DNA of 64,000 nucleotides, taken from NCBI RefSeq assembly GCF_032062135.1, contig NC_092862.1, forward strand, positions 95,811,248 to 95,875,247, in the 5' to 3' direction. Position 1 is the first letter of the stretch; each line of letters begins with the position of its first letter. Below the pieces are notes generated by a model. That model was not told the DNA's origin. It was given only the letters and a program-made list of their open reading frames with translations, and made no database searches. This DNA comes from Pyxicephalus adspersus. Lineage: Eukaryota > Chordata > Amphibia > Anura > Pyxicephalidae. A program made the position numbers and the translations under genes. This document shows positions 13,749 to 27,110 of this stretch, in pieces.

Positions 13749-15037
13749 CAGGGGTCTGCAACCTGCGGCTCTGGAGCCGCATGCGGCTCTTCAGCCTCCT
13801 TGTTGTGGCTCCCTTCAGCTGCCACGGGGAGATCTCTGATGGGGGATCCCCTTCTTCCCAAGACACTGCGGAGGAGGGGGATTCCCTATCCGGTGTTCTA
13901 ATGAAAAAAATCTACCAGTGAAATAAATCTACCACGGGGCGTGTACAAATGGGTGTGTACAATGACATCCCCCTCCTTTGAACCCCAATTCCTCTGGAAT
14001 GGGGAGATGTACAAAACCAAAAATGTAGGAGGAAGTGGGGGACACCTGTGACTAACACCCCCTAAAATTTAATTGTTAGGCTATCATCAGAACATAAAGA
14101 ACTCTGCCCATCAAAAAAATCTACCATTACACATTGCTGGAGGCACCTGAACCCCAATTTCTCTGGAACAGGAAGGGGGTATAGGTGAACAAAATTAGAG
14201 GTGCAAGTGGGGGACACCTGTGGCTAACACCTCCTAAAAACTCCACCCATCAAAAAACCCCTACCCTGTTACACATTGTTGGAGGCTTCCAGCACCTAAA
14301 CCCCAATTTATCTGGAAACGAGGGTACAAGTGAAAAAAATTTGAGGTGCAAGTACGGGACACCTGTGGCTAACACCTCCTAAAAATTCATAAAAACTCTG
14401 CCTATCAAAAAAATCTACCCTGATACACATTGCTGGAAGCATCTAGCATCTGAACCCCAATTTCTCTGGAACGGGGGGGAGGCGGTACAGGTGACCAAAA
14501 TAGAGGTGCAAGTGGGGGACACTTATGGCTAACACCACCTACAATTGAATCGCAAAGGCATCGTCAGAAAATAAAGAACTCTGCCCATCAAAATATTCTA
14601 CCCTGTTACACATTGCTGGAGGCTTCTAGCACCTGAACCCCAATTACTCAAGATTGGGGGGTACAGGTGAACAAAATTAAAGCTGCAAATGAGGGACACC
14701 TGTGGCTAACACCCCTTAAAATTTCATCGCTAAGGCATCGTCAGAACATAAAGAACTCTGCCCATCAAAAAAATCTACCCTGTTACGTTAGAAGCCTCCA
14801 GCTAATGTAACAGGATGATACGTTAGAAGCTGGAGGCTTCTAGGGGCATAGTTCAGTGTTTAATTTATTTCAAAGTAGGCCTACACATGCACACTTGTTG
14901 TAACAGGTAAAATTAAAAAAATATAAAAACTTTTAAAAGTTTATAAACTGTGTTATGTTTTGCGGCTCCAGACTATTTTTCTTTAGTGGAAAAGGAGGCA
15001 AAATGGCTCTTTTGATAGTAAAGGTTGCTGACCCCTG
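13749..15037. mobile_element. Non-autonomous hAT-like transposon, 1.29 kb
   Basis: The element begins CAGGGGTCTGCAACC and ends GGTTGCTGACCCCTG, imperfect terminal inverted repeats. It is flanked by a perfect 8-bp direct duplication GGTTAGGG (13741-13748 and 15038-15045), the hAT hallmark. The end-proximal sequence 'gcggctctggagccgcatgc' is itself palindromic. No transposase frame is present. The interior is a tandem array with the block 'gacacctgtg..taacacc' recurring at about 14041, 14213, 14358, 14518 and 14695. Confidence 0.9.
13900..14790. repeat. Internal tandem array of the hAT-like element
   Basis: About five degenerate units of 145-177 bp share the blocks 'cacctcctaaaa', 'ctctgcccatcaaaaaaatc', 'cacattgctggaggc', 'aaccccaatttctctgga' and 'ggtgcaagtgggggacacc'. 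The arrangement indicates amplification within the element, not separate insertions. Confidence 0.85.
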
Positions 15038-15280
15038 GGTTAGGGCATGGACAGTATAGCTGGGGAAAAAAGACTAGATGATAGTCGTCCTTTAGCCAGG
15101 AAACAAGGAGTTCTCTAATCAAGTTATTGGAGTTTCTAACACACACACTACAGCTGTGCAAGAAGGTAGAAATAAAAGTTTTGGGTTTTTTAGCAATTTG
15201 TGCTATAGTAGCTCTTCTGTGGGATTAGACTAGATGTGGCCACCTCCCAACCCCCAAAATCCCCCCCTGGAAATCAATTG

Positions 15281-15347
15281 ATTTAATGTACAGCGCTGCA
15301 TAATCTGTTTGCGCTATATAAATACTGCTTAATATTAATAATAATTT
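15281..15347. repeat. Retroposon-like tail, reverse copy
   Basis: 'taatgtacagcgctgcataa' then 'gcgctatataaatactgc' followed by TAATAATAA, the reverse of the core at 44311-44362. Confidence 0.6.
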
Positions 15348-16871
15348 GTGACTATGTTAAGGTTTTCTTTCTTTTAAGCAGCATATCACATTTAAGAACA
15401 ATTTTGCTGCCTAAAATACCCTGCCATTGTAGCAGGATAACCAATGTTAAGCATAATAATAATTGTTTACTTGTATTACAGCCATGCAGATCATAGTTAC
15501 ATGAAGATATTAAACAGAACTCTTTATAATGCCACTCCAGCACCTTTAGTACAAGATATACAAGATGTGCAGAGAGTCATTAACTACCTAATTACAAATG
15601 ATTCACACTGTGTCTGCAGCTTTCATTGTGTACTATCTATGTAACATGAAAAATACATTTGTCACTAGCAGGTTTGTCTTACATAATCAATAACAAACAG
15701 CTGTAATTAAGCCTTTGTTTAATCCTTTTTATTTTGTGTTGAGTAAGACATAATAAGCTATAATTATTCTTAATAAAGAATGTGTGGTCCTTACAGGGCC
15801 CATCTGTGCATAGAAATTCTAGATATTTATAGATTTTAGGAACCAATTGGAATGTTATAGTACTAATCATTATAGGAGATTGTGACTTTATGTGCCTGTA
15901 TTTGTTCCTATGCTACTCTATATATAATTATCTATGAGATTAAAGAGAAAGTTTATTTTTAATGTAAAATTACTATTTGGCATCCCCTTCCTTTTAGACT
16001 TTAGATGCAGTTAATGCTCTTAATGCCCCTGGCCTGCATGGTTGTTGGCAGAATTTACTGCCCCTCTAGCTGTGGGGGGGCATGTGCCATGCAGGCATGT
16101 GCCAGGCATGGAGGGCATATCATCAGCACATACATTGCCAAACATTGCACAAGCTGCAAGCGCATACACCAAACACATCCAAAGTCTATATTAAACCATT
16201 AGGAAATGTGATGCAGCAGGCCAGGTAATCTCAAGAACCCTAAAAGCCCAATTGCAAATAAAATGTTTATTATTATTATGTAATTTTTGGGTTAAAGCTT
16301 CTGTCGGGCATTTATTTCCATTTGTGTCCCTAATAGGAAGATTTTTATTGACATGCCCATCAGACCAGGAAGAAATGGGAATCCTTTCTGTCCCAGAGAC
16401 AGCCGCACCCCCGTTTCTTGTACTTCTATAACAAAGAAAAGAAGTGATTGATATCTCTCTAGTAGGGTCACAGATAATAAAACATTATAATAAGATACAT
16501 TGTAAATCTAAAAGAAGAGCTGGGTCAGCATAGACAGTCAGACATTTCCAAAAAAGAAGTAGGCTTTGATATTGAGGAGGCTGTGCTAGGGAATCTACTT
16601 TTACTGAAGTAATCAAATGTGCTAGCAAGGTGCATTGCAAATCAATAAAAACTGTTTATGAAATAGAAAACATGCTACAAGTAAGTATTTCAAAGACTTG
16701 ATTTTATTATGCTTTTTCTGGCAGTTTTTAGGTTGGTCCCAGGATCTCTTTAAACAGTCATGCACCTGTGAGGGAGCATTTCAGGTTCTGGAGATAGGGC
16801 TGGACATATATCCACGTTGGTGCCATTAAAACATTTACTGTCTTGTTGCACCTTGTATGTGCTTTTTACAG

Positions 16872-17051
16872 CAGTGGTCGCCAACCTTTTCGGTCCCTCG
16901 GACCACTAAAATTACCGGCTACAAACCATGCATGCGCGGGGAGCTGTGTGTCACTCAAAGGGAAAGAAACCTCCCCTATAGTGTCCAGAGATACACCTGC
17001 CCACCTCCCTTAGCCTGGGACGGACCACCAAAATTTTCTTGGCGACTGCTG
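16872..17051. mobile_element. Short hAT-like element (~180 bp)
   Basis: It begins CAGTGGTCGCCAACCTTTTC and ends TTGGCGACTGCTG, which are inverted ends with two mismatches. The inner pair 'cggaccactaaaat' and 'cggaccaccaaaat' is repeated. I could not see a clean 8-bp target duplication, so the boundaries are tentative. Confidence 0.6.
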
Positions 17052-18899
17052 GTCTATAAGTTACTTTATCACCACACCAAAAAATGCATTTTACAGGATT
17101 CATTTGTTTTTAGTGCGTGTGTTGGTTTTGTGATATATTATGTGATATACTAAAATCATAATGGTTATATAAATCAAATTTATGATTTTAATAATGTTCT
17201 GTACTTCTTTGCTAAGTAATGATGGCCAATCATTTTGTGCAAAAAAAAAACTGCATATTTACTGCATACTGCAAGATATTGTAAAATCTGCAATTTAATA
17301 AAACTATAACTGGGCTAAAGGACTTGCAGTTACGTAACCCCACACCTATTCCTCATCTGGGAACAGTTTAGGACACAAAATCTGACAACAAGATGTTTAC
17401 AACAGCGATTTCAGAATTTACAGAATGAACGACAGTGACCTCTTGTTCCCAGAGGTTTCAAGTGAGTCTTTGAGCACATGTAAAGAGAAACCATTTGTGG
17501 TGTAAGTCCTTCACATTTTCTTCATGAAATGCTTACAATCATTGTTATTTTACATATATCTTATGTCATCATACATTTAAATGGTTTAAAATTGCAGTAT
17601 TGACATATACAGTATATATATATATAATATTGTATTATAGAGGTGAATGCATGAATGTTGAGTTTTATTTGTGAAAAATGTATTAGTAAAAAAAAAACCC
17701 TGAGACCAACAGCTATTTCATAATATTATGTGATTATATAGCGGTGGCAAAGTAGACAGCACTTTACAGAGTCCATAATCATGAATCTGCTTCTCAACTG
17801 ACCTCACAATATATTGTTCCTACTTTAGTCTGTTGTCCCTGACGTAGTCCAGGGTCAATTGATTGTGGAAACTACTTAAACTACCAGCAGTATGTTTTTG
17901 GAATGTGGGTAGGAGAAAACCTTTAGTCACCATATTATAACCTACTTGGTCTGGACAGTAAAATAAGCATACAAAAAAACCTGTGGCACTCCTTATCCTG
18001 CTCAGCACTTTGGTTTGTTTTACTTTTTTTACCCCCTTGCTACTACTGTGTCCAGTTTTGATGTTAGGGTAGGCAGGAGGAATCAAAGCACACCAAAGGG
18101 AACCCCAAAAATTACATTCCTAAAAGAGTTAGTCTTTGAAGGAATTTTAGCAGTTTTTCTTCAATGTTTGCTGCAGTCAGGTATACACTTTCTCTGGTTT
18201 CATTTGAAAGCACATGTGACAGAGGAGCATTTAGGAGCAATGACCAGAATGTTGTCACCCTATGGCAGAATGTTCCTGAACAAGGACCTTCATGACATGT
18301 ATTTTTTTTTAATGTTGCCAACAGACTTTTAATTAAAGCTTTAATGTAAGATGTCAAGAATACATAAAGAAATATTTTTTTATAATTTAGATCTACCTTT
18401 GGAATGGTCCCTCCTTCTAGTGCCTGTCTTTACTGATTTAGGATTACGACCGTAAGCAATAATTTGACACTGGTTCACAAAATAACATTATTTTCTTGGA
18501 CTGATGTAACTTGATGTAACCAGAGTGTTTGTGTTTTTTTGTGTGTGTCACTGAGAATTATGTAGAAATGTTGTAATATGCAGCAACACTCCTTGCAAAA
18601 CTGCTTTTCTTCAACATGGTACTTAATACTAATGGTATATCTGAGTAAATTACTGTCCAAGGGTAAAGTCTGGAGACTATTCATTTCACATCATTACCTA
18701 AGAACTGATTCTTCATGCCATTGCCTTAAGTGTCCGAGGCAACCCCATGTCTGGACTGTAGCCAGAAGGATCTTAAGGCAAGGAAACTCTTCCCTGGAAT
18801 CTCCAGTTTTACAGATTATCTATATTTAAACTGCTGACAACTGCTCTGCAATGTCAGGTTGTGTTCAGGTCATGGGAACCCCAAGGGTTTTTCTGCAGC

Positions 18900-19145
18900 C
18901 AATGCAGGTTCTTCTAAGTGAATCATAGGGTTGATGTTCACTGAGGATGTTCACTTTTTAAAGCAAATCTTCACTTATCTTGTAAATAGGGTAAAACAAA
19001 GTGAAAGAATACCCAATCAAATAAAAAGGAATTTAAACCCAACAAGTTTTTTTCTTACACGTGATTGGATGGCTGAATTTGGCACAACTTCACCTCATTC
19101 ACCAAGCGAAGAGAATTTTAGCTTTTCAATGTGAATTGGGCAACA
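18900..19145. mobile_element. MITE family C, second copy in reverse (approximate limits)
   Basis: The segment 'cacgtgattggatggctg' followed by 'cttcacctcattcaccaagc' is the reverse complement of the interior of the 23907 element with moderate divergence. The ends are not clear. Confidence 0.6.
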
Positions 19146-21802
19146 TAGTGGTGACTTCAATTACCCAGTCATGTTTTTATGTTTATTTGCACATAAATTA
19201 ATAAAATTTGGTAACAATTCAGTTTTATAGGTGAAAGTTAGTTCAGCTAAAAAAACTAGGGTCATCCTGATCTCTTCTGACAACCCTACGGGGTGGTCCT
19301 GTGTTGGAATGCAAGTTGCATCCAATCTCAGGCTCTAAATAAATTCTACTTAAATGTAGAGTTACCTTTAGAGTCATTTATACATTGGTTGGTTCAGTAT
19401 GGTGCCATTTATTCCTAATGTCACCCCAACACACCACAACACAGGGTAATACACTATTGTGTACTATGGTGCATTGCGTTGGAAAAAATGCTTTATGTCT
19501 ATTTGTCTGCTAGTTGTGGTACATTGCACAGTAACATTAAGGAGCAACCCCCACTGGTGCTATAGACACCCCTGCCACTATGCCCCCATAAAACTACTCC
19601 ATAAATTACTTTTACTCCAAGTTATTGTCACCTACAAACAATGCAGGGATTATGAAAAATGAATGTCCTCTTTGTTGCCTTGCATTCATTTCAAGTATAG
19701 AAGACATTAATAAAACTACAACATAGATGACTTGATATCTAGAACATCACATTTTGCTCTGCTGAAGCTGTTGGTGGCACAGTCACCTGGCACTTACACA
19801 CGATCACTGGCAAGCACAGGGTGGACCCTGAGCTTAATCTGGGATTCTTCAATGGAGTTCTGTTTTGTGTCTTTTAAATATGGCTAGCAAATGTGCTAGA
19901 TCTGTCTTGATTGCAGCCACCATTTAAACCTCTGCTCAGCTCATAAGCAGATCAGTGTACATTATATGATTGTAAACAGGCAGGTAAATTTGTTTATTGC
20001 AGAGATGACATAGCCTGTCATTTCTGCAATAAATAACTTGCCTGCTTGCAAATGTTTCAATTTTAGATTTTGTTCTGCTTTAAATAGTTACATTTCTGCT
20101 GTTCTGTCAATGTAAAATAGGTAAAATGCTTACGGGAGTGGACAGCAATGGGATAATGTGCTGCTGCTCCTTTCCTGCAGGATTATAAAGCATTGCACAA
20201 TTGTAGTCATCTGAGCTGTCAGATTGTAGAAATCAAATCATCCTATCAACATATGTCCTGTAGGTATTTAAACAAAATGCCAACAAATGTGTTTGCTTCA
20301 ATGCCAAGTCATGTTCTAGAATAGAATGTATAACAAAATAGATACTGGATAGATAGAATTGATTAAGCCACTTCGTAATTACCTGTTGAATGGACAAGGA
20401 TTATGTACTTCCCATGATATCTGTCCGTGTAGTGAACCATGAAAATGTTATGTAAATATTATTGGTGTGTTATCTGGTTGCTTCATGTCTGATATTTTTT
20501 GTTAAATATTCATCTACAAAACAGAAGTCTATTCATTTGGGTGTGTTTACTTTAATGATTTCTGTGTTTCTGATGTAAGTAATGATGCAGTGTGCAAACA
20601 TGTGTATTGACATCAAATGAGTTTCTCTAGTCTTTATTGAAAGTACCATTATCTGCCCAATCAGTGCAGGACATTATGATATTGAATATGCAATAAAAAA
20701 GAAAAGGGGTTCAATGTCATGTCACTGAAATGTCACTTTAAAAAATGAGTGAAACTAACCATTGATGTTACAGGGTAGTTGCATGTTAGTTAAAGTGGAA
20801 AAAAAATCACCATTACTTTTGAAAAGCCCAAAGTCCATCCACAAACCGAGCCCAGAGAATTCCATGCTGCCTTGGCTTTCCTTTCTTTGCTGGGCTCCCC
20901 ATTCTCTACAGTTACGCCAACTTTGTTTTGCCTTCTTCTTGGTTCTTTCTTGAGCTGGATAGCCACCCTTTTACAAAATGGTAAAAATATGATGATAGTA
21001 CAATATTATGGTATTGTACATATTATGGTATGATAATACAATATAAAATGGTACAATATTATGGCTGTCCAACAAGTGTGCAAACTATAAGTATACATTT
21101 CTGTGTGCTCATCAGATAATCCTGGGCTCATTTTTTTCTTTTTGTTTGGGGAAGGAGGCAATAATTAACATTCTAGTAATTTTCGAGGTCTGTTAACCAG
21201 AGGCATCTGATGAACTTGGAAGTCAGTGCCCATATGGGAAGTTGTGGAAGCCACAGAAAATTTCAAGCTGTTGTACATTTTTGGTAACATGGCTTCAACA
21301 TCAAGTAAAAAATATAATGGCTACGTGATTACGTGAATTTTCTCGCTTCAAGAAGATTTATATATATATATATATAAAATTCCAAGACCTTGCATTTGAT
21401 AAGGGAAGAAGAAGGAACCAGCTATGCCATAATAAAGGCATATTAAACTTTAGCTCCAACTTTGTATGCTAACCAGGTACTTCTGTTAATATGGGACCTT
21501 TTCACCTACACAGATCAATGTAGGGAATTAGTGCCAGGTGTAAAGATTCTCAGTAAGGTGTTTACCCTTAATGGAATGTGCTGGGTTGAAAATTAATGTA
21601 TGCAGATGACAGTGCTATTTGTCTCAGAGCTGTAGGTTGTATGAAGGTGATTGTGTTGTAATGTACTCATGTACGTAGTAAACAGTGACTAGGTCTTTAT
21701 TTTTTTTTTTACATATGTACAACTACTTTTCAATTTTACAAGCACTACATATAAAAGGTCTTTGTTTGAAAACTACATTTTAAAAAGGTGAATACATCAT
21801 AG

Positions 21803-22197
21803 TCTGTCCAAAAAAAGTCACACTCCAATATTTCATTAGACAATCTTCGCTTTGTTTATGGCGTGCATTTGCCATGATATTGTTTTCATAGGCTTATGCA
21901 ATGTCCCAAAATTTATTTCTGTCCACAATTGCATGATTTTTTCACCAAGATCATTGATGATGGGAGAGTCAGAACCCCTGTGTCAAGTCTTCTCCAGCAC
22001 ATCCCAAAGATTCTCAATGAGATTATGATCTAGACATGTAACCTTGTAATTTGAGCATGTCATGAGGGAACAAAAAGTCCATTATTGGCCAAAGCTGGTC
22101 ATTTAGGTAGTAAGCTGACCTTAATTTTTGGGTACATAACAGTGCTAAAACTAGACCTGACCAAATGAAGTAACCCCAGATCATTAAACTGCCCCAT
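21803..22197 (-). pseudogene. Decayed Tc1/mariner transposase 3' fragment
   Basis: Read on the minus strand, one frame gives LIENLWDVLEKT, a stop, then INDLGEKIMQLWTEINFGTL and a decayed MRAVIKAK-like ending, interrupted by further stops. The C-terminal PIENLWDVLE block of Tc1-like DD(E/D) transposases is unmistakable. Farther right, fragments resembling the SLMIWGYF segment appear in other frames. The left edge ends with a TIR-like GTGTGACTTTTTTTGGACAG on the minus strand. Multiple stops and frameshifts show it is long dead. The N-terminal DNA-binding part is missing. Confidence 0.8.
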
Positions 22198-22240
22198 AGG
22201 CTTAGGTATTTATGTTGGCCAGGCAGTGAATATTTTAAAG

Positions 22241-22381
22241 TGTCTATTTATAAAGAAGGAATCTGTCATTCACTGAAACAATCGCAGGTGGAGAATCAAT
22301 TACTGCTGTTAAAACACATGAACCTTCAGGATTCTCCACCATAGTGTTTCCATGAATGCCAGATTCACTGCTTAGTGACCC
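22241..22381. mobile_element. Foldback MITE family B, copy 1
   Basis: Inverted ends 'tctatttataaag.aggaatctg' and 'atgccagattcactgctta', with central inverted pairs 'tggagaatc/gattctcca'. Related to copies at 33402, 40156 and 56503. It directly follows the Tc1 relic. Confidence 0.7.
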
Positions 22382-23187
22382 CTAAACATATAAAGCAATC
22401 TACAGTATTGTACAATATTCCCAGAGGGAATGCATTACATTTCAACAACTGTAAAGTTTTCATGTTTTAAAACTGTACAAGGTGTTCCTTATTCATTGCT
22501 TGTATTGTTTCATATACAGTATATCAGTTTATACATATAAAAGTAGTAACATGGTAAAAAAAACTCCTGCCCGTGTGAATTATACACATTGCAAGGATTT
22601 AGGCAAATCATATAACATTATGTAACTAGAAATAAATTATATTAAGCTCCACAATAATTACATAGTGTTTGATATTAATAAAATACCAAATGGAATAAAG
22701 AAAAATGTTGTAAATTTAACCAAATGATAGGGAGGAACGGGAAAAGTTGAAAGACACATTGAAAAGTTGAAACACATTTGTATTAGGCAATGACACATCC
22801 CAACTACTTTTTCAAGGTTAAACAAGTCATTCTCTGCACACATCCTATTTATAGTTAGGTCTTTTTAGAGTGGACCTACTGCGATGTTACCTCTTTGGGC
22901 TGAATGCTATACAAGTACATAGGCACGTAGCTGTTAATCAGTTTAAATGGCCAACATCTGTGGTTCATTGATCCCTATAAGGTGCACTTGCAGGATACAC
23001 AAGCTTTTATGTCTTTTTCCAAATAGGGTGCCATGGATGTAGGTAAAAGTAAGTACATTGTGCTTGTGTTGGCCATAGAACATGTGGAAGGCCTACTTTT
23101 GTTCTACAACTAGTCTCTAACGAGGCTGTATAAGCCTATGTGCACCTTTATGGTTGGTGCTGAATATCTTCCCTTGGTCTACACAAT

Positions 23188-23410
23188 GGGCCTGATTATT
23201 AAAGCTCTTCAAGACTAAAGAAAACAAATAATCATGTGAGAACCTGGGTGATGCTGAAAACCTGAATTGAGTTTCTTAAAAACTATTGCTATTAGTTGGC
23301 AATCGTTTTCAATCCTGGACCAGATCCATTCTAGGTTACCCAGGATCACGCAAGATCTCCCATGATAGTCCATCTTTTCTAGTCTTGAAGAACTTTGATA
23401 AAGCAGGTTC
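23188..23410. mobile_element. Foldback MITE family A, copy 2
   Basis: Same end pattern as the copy at 11116 (gggcctgattattaaagctc ... tttgataaagcaggttc), with more mutations. Confidence 0.75.
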
Positions 23411-23906
23411 TTGATCTTTGATTTGAATAATACATGGTATTAGGTATAGGTTTTTGTAACCAATAGTATCTGCTATAATAAATGTAAATCAGTAATCATG
23501 GAGAATAAAAGTTGAAAAATCTAAAAAAAAACATTGGCCATGCAAAGGGAGGTATTTCATTTATGTCACCGATGCTGCACTTTGTTGGAATGTGTTTATT
23601 CTGTATCTGCAAATATTAGCATAAATATGTGATGAACTAAATATCCTGTAACCAAAGATCTTGGCTGTTTTATTGTTCTGCAAAAAAAAAAAAAAATCCT
23701 GCTATATTTTCTTTCCACTCCTATGGTCTAATAGGATTGTAGCTTTGGGCAGCTTCAGCTGATCAGTGGCTGTTGGCAACATCTGCACTTTTCCGGTCAT
23801 TCAGTAGTTATAAATATGACCCTATTGTATGTTAATGAGCTTTGCCTTTATCCCCTCACCTTAGGTAACATGGCCTAAATCGACTGGCTCTCAGATAGTT
23901 ACAATA

Positions 23907-24178
23907 GGGTTGATTCACCAAAGGAATCTAGGCTGTTTACATAGAAGGGTGAATGATCTCCTTTCAAGGGATATTTCACATTGCTTAGTGAATAAAGTGA
24001 AGCTGGTGCAGCCATCCAGTCACGTGCAAGAAGAAATCCTGTTTTAGCAAAGTTCCTTGATTATAAATGGATATACTCTTCAAAGTACACCACATTTACT
24101 AAACTAAGGGAATTATCTCTTGCAATGTGATAATTTACCTTGGTAAAGCAAACCTATGTGCCTTTAGTAAATCAGCCC
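23907..24178. mobile_element. MITE family C
   Basis: Ends 'gggttgattcaccaaagg' and 'cctttagtaaatcagccc' are inverted repeats. The interior block 'gcagccatccagtcacgtgc' recurs in reverse at about 19050-19075. Confidence 0.75.
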
Positions 24179-24299
24179 AGATATTTTTGTTTATATGTCA
24201 AACTTTACAGCAATGTGAAATAGAAATAGAAACTGTAAAAATCCAAAAAACTCAGAATAATGCATACATTGCAGGCTGTGCTGATCGCGGGCTTTGCTG

Positions 24300-25080
24300 A
24301 TCAATGAATGCAGCCCTGGCTGCACTTATTGATCAGCTTAGTGTGCAATCCCTGGCACTAGAGGTTAAATGGGGACAAGTCTCCCTATTCAAAACCTCTA
24401 GTGCTCTCTGATTGGCTGAGGAAAGCAGTCCCCATTTAACCTTTAGTGCCGGGGTTTGCACACAGGATTCCCAGGGCTGCATAAACGAATGCAGCCCTGA
24501 GAGTCCACTGAGATCAAAGGGCACTAGAAGTTAATCAACCTGTAAGCTTTCCTCAGCGATCAGAGAGCACTAGAGGTTTTGAATAGGGAGACTTGTCCCC
24601 ATTTAACCTTTAGAGCCCGGGATCGCACACAGGTTTCCCAGGGCTGCATGAACGAATGCAGCCCTGAAAGTCCACTGAGATCACAGGGGACTAGAGGTTA
24701 ATCAACCTGTAGTGCCCGGGGATTGTAATGGAACTGCAGATGAACTCTCAATGGAGTTTCTCCATTGAGAGTTCATCTGCAGTTCAGATCCCACAGTCAC
24801 TGGGCTGATAAGTACAGCCCGGTGACCGAGGGAACTTTGAAGTCACAGTTGATTGTACGCGAGGTATGCGAGTGCCTTCAATCAGCTGTGATTGCAGGGG
24901 AACTCTCAATGACGTTTCTCCATTGAGAGTTCATCTGCAATTCAGTTCACATGGTCACTGTGCTGTACTTATTAGCCCGGTGACCGTGGGAACTGAACTG
25001 CAGATGAACTCTCAATGGAGAAACTCCATTTAGAGTTCATCTTCAATTCCACTGCGATCCCCGGGCACTAGAGGTTAATT
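24300..25080. repeat. Cluster of nested palindromes and inverted repeats
   Basis: Several unit types recur in both orientations: 'gcactagaggttaa', 'ggggacaagtctccctattc', 'cagggctgcat.aacgaatgc', and 'cagatgaactctcaatgg'. At 24731-24756 and 24760-24785 two 26-base arms pair perfectly around a TTT loop. Similar degenerate hairpins lie at about 24900-24945 and 24989-25046. No coding frame is credible. It may be one or more nested foldback elements. Confidence 0.85.
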
Positions 25081-25320
25081 AACCTCCCTAGTAATGAGCC
25101 CTGTATCAGGTAAATTTATTCAGATGATGAGAAAAATAAAGGGCTAATGCCCTGTACAGATTTCTGATGGACATCACGATTGTCACAGAAAGCAATCTTT
25201 TTCGAGTGCTGTACACACAGCCCTGTTCTTCTACAGTCTCTTCCTCTTTTTTCTCATCCTTCTTTCCTTTTCTAACCTTTCCCTTCTCTATCTCTTTGTT
25301 TTTTTCCCTGAGTTGGTGTT

Positions 25321-25746
25321 AAGGTGCGTACACACTTCCAATTTTTATCGTTCCAATCGAACGACGAACGATCGATTGGGCAAAAAATCGTTCGTAAAAA
25401 AGTAACCAACGACGCCGATGAACGAGGAAAGTCGCTGGAAACGAACGACCGGACCGGCGGATCGGATTGGACGACGATCGTTGAACATCGTTCGTGTGTA
25501 CGGTCGTTCGTTGATCGTCCATGACCTGAGCATGCGTAATGAACGAACGTTCGTTCACTTTCCTGTCGTGCACATAGTTCCTCTATCGTTCAAACGATCG
25601 TATCTATTGTGTGTACAATATCTACGAACAATCGTGTCGTTATCTCTATGTGCAGGATCGGTGCTATACGATCGTTCGTAGATATCGTGCAGGATCGTTC
25701 GTCGTTCGTTTTCCAACGATAATAATTGGAAGTGTGTACGTAGCTT
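25321..25746. mobile_element. CpG-rich palindromic MITE, copy 2 (~425 bp)
   Basis: Nearly identical to the element at 1065-1490 over its full length, with the same terminal inverted repeats and dense CGATCGTT interior. The left flank is TTAA and the right flank TTTA. It sits just right of the nested-palindrome cluster at 24300-25080. Confidence 0.85.
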
Positions 25747-26929
25747 TATTAGCCCAAACATGTAACACACCAAACAGGTTTGTTTTCATACTGTAATTTT
25801 TTTTTGTGGCTAGATTGACTCAATTTTGTTATTTCTACCTTCAGTCAAAGATTCTGTTTTCACCTAACACCTAACACCTGAAAACCTGTTTTCACAAAAA
25901 CAGACGTCAAAAAAATCAAACTAAAGTTCATTCATCTATGGCTACTTTATTGATGTTTTATTGCTACTTTATGGATATGATGAAATCATTACCATAAGTG
26001 CGCAACAGCCTGAAAAAATTGGTTCCTTGAATATATACTTTTACAACATTCAATCCTTAAAAAGCTTTAAGTGCATTCTTGGTTTCCTGAAATAAATGTA
26101 TTACTGCAAACAGATTTTTTGAATGTTGGAAGTGTAATAAGTGCAAATATATATTCCATTTGGGTAAAAATTATGAACTCCTTGTAGATATTACAGTATT
26201 GATTTCTTTATGTTTATGAGACAACTTTATTTTGGTCCAGGAATTAAACTCTTTTACAACATTGCCTGCTGGACTGATCAACCTAATGTATAAAAACACA
26301 TCCCAATTGATTTGCTATTTTTTTTTTTGTATTTTTAGGTTACAGGAGTAATAGTAGTTCTTGTAAACACATTTACAGGAAGAAATACATTCCCTTCTTG
26401 TGTGTCACACATTGGATAAAGAAAGAGAACATAGTGTAGAGACATTTAATAGCTTTTAATGATTTACTGTAAAAGCCATTTTATTGCAGCTAGTAGAATG
26501 TCTTGTCATTATCTTACTAAAAGCTGAGTGAGCGTGGATATCAGTATCAAACTGGATTAGTTTAGTGTGTACAGGCTGCAGTAATATTATGTAAACAAAG
26601 AGCTATCAGTCTTATTAGTATGTATTTATTTCTTCTTTTGACTTGTTTTAGGTCAACAAAAATGTTTTAGGTATATACGAGAATTCTCTAAACCAGGGCT
26701 ATCCAGATTTAAAGGGCCCAAGGGCTCTTTTTGTATCCTCAAATGGAATGGAGAACTGCACATAAAATCAATCATTACTCTTACCATATCAATCCACTCA
26801 TAATGTAAGATTTCACAGTTACCAATGTTTGAGAATAGGGACACCTTGAAGTTAACAAGAAGAACTGTATCAAATTTTGGAGTATGGCTTACGATGGGAG
26901 TAAAAGAATCCCTATTATTGTGGTCGGTG

Positions 26930-27110
26930 GCAGAACTATTAAACCCCAACATTGATATCACTGATGAAAATAATAACCCCCAGCACTGGTGAAAGTGGCA
27001 ATAATCCTCAGTACATTGGTGGTCAGTGGCAGGCTGTAAAAATAAACCCCCACCTATACACCATTGATGGTGTTTAGTAGATAAAAATAATAGTAACCCT
27101 CCAGCATTAT
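26930..27110. repeat. Degenerate minisatellite, same family as 53385, reverse orientation
   Basis: Units of roughly 34 bp read 'aataacccccagcactggtg', the reverse complement of the 53-kb array unit, with heavier decay. Confidence 0.65.
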
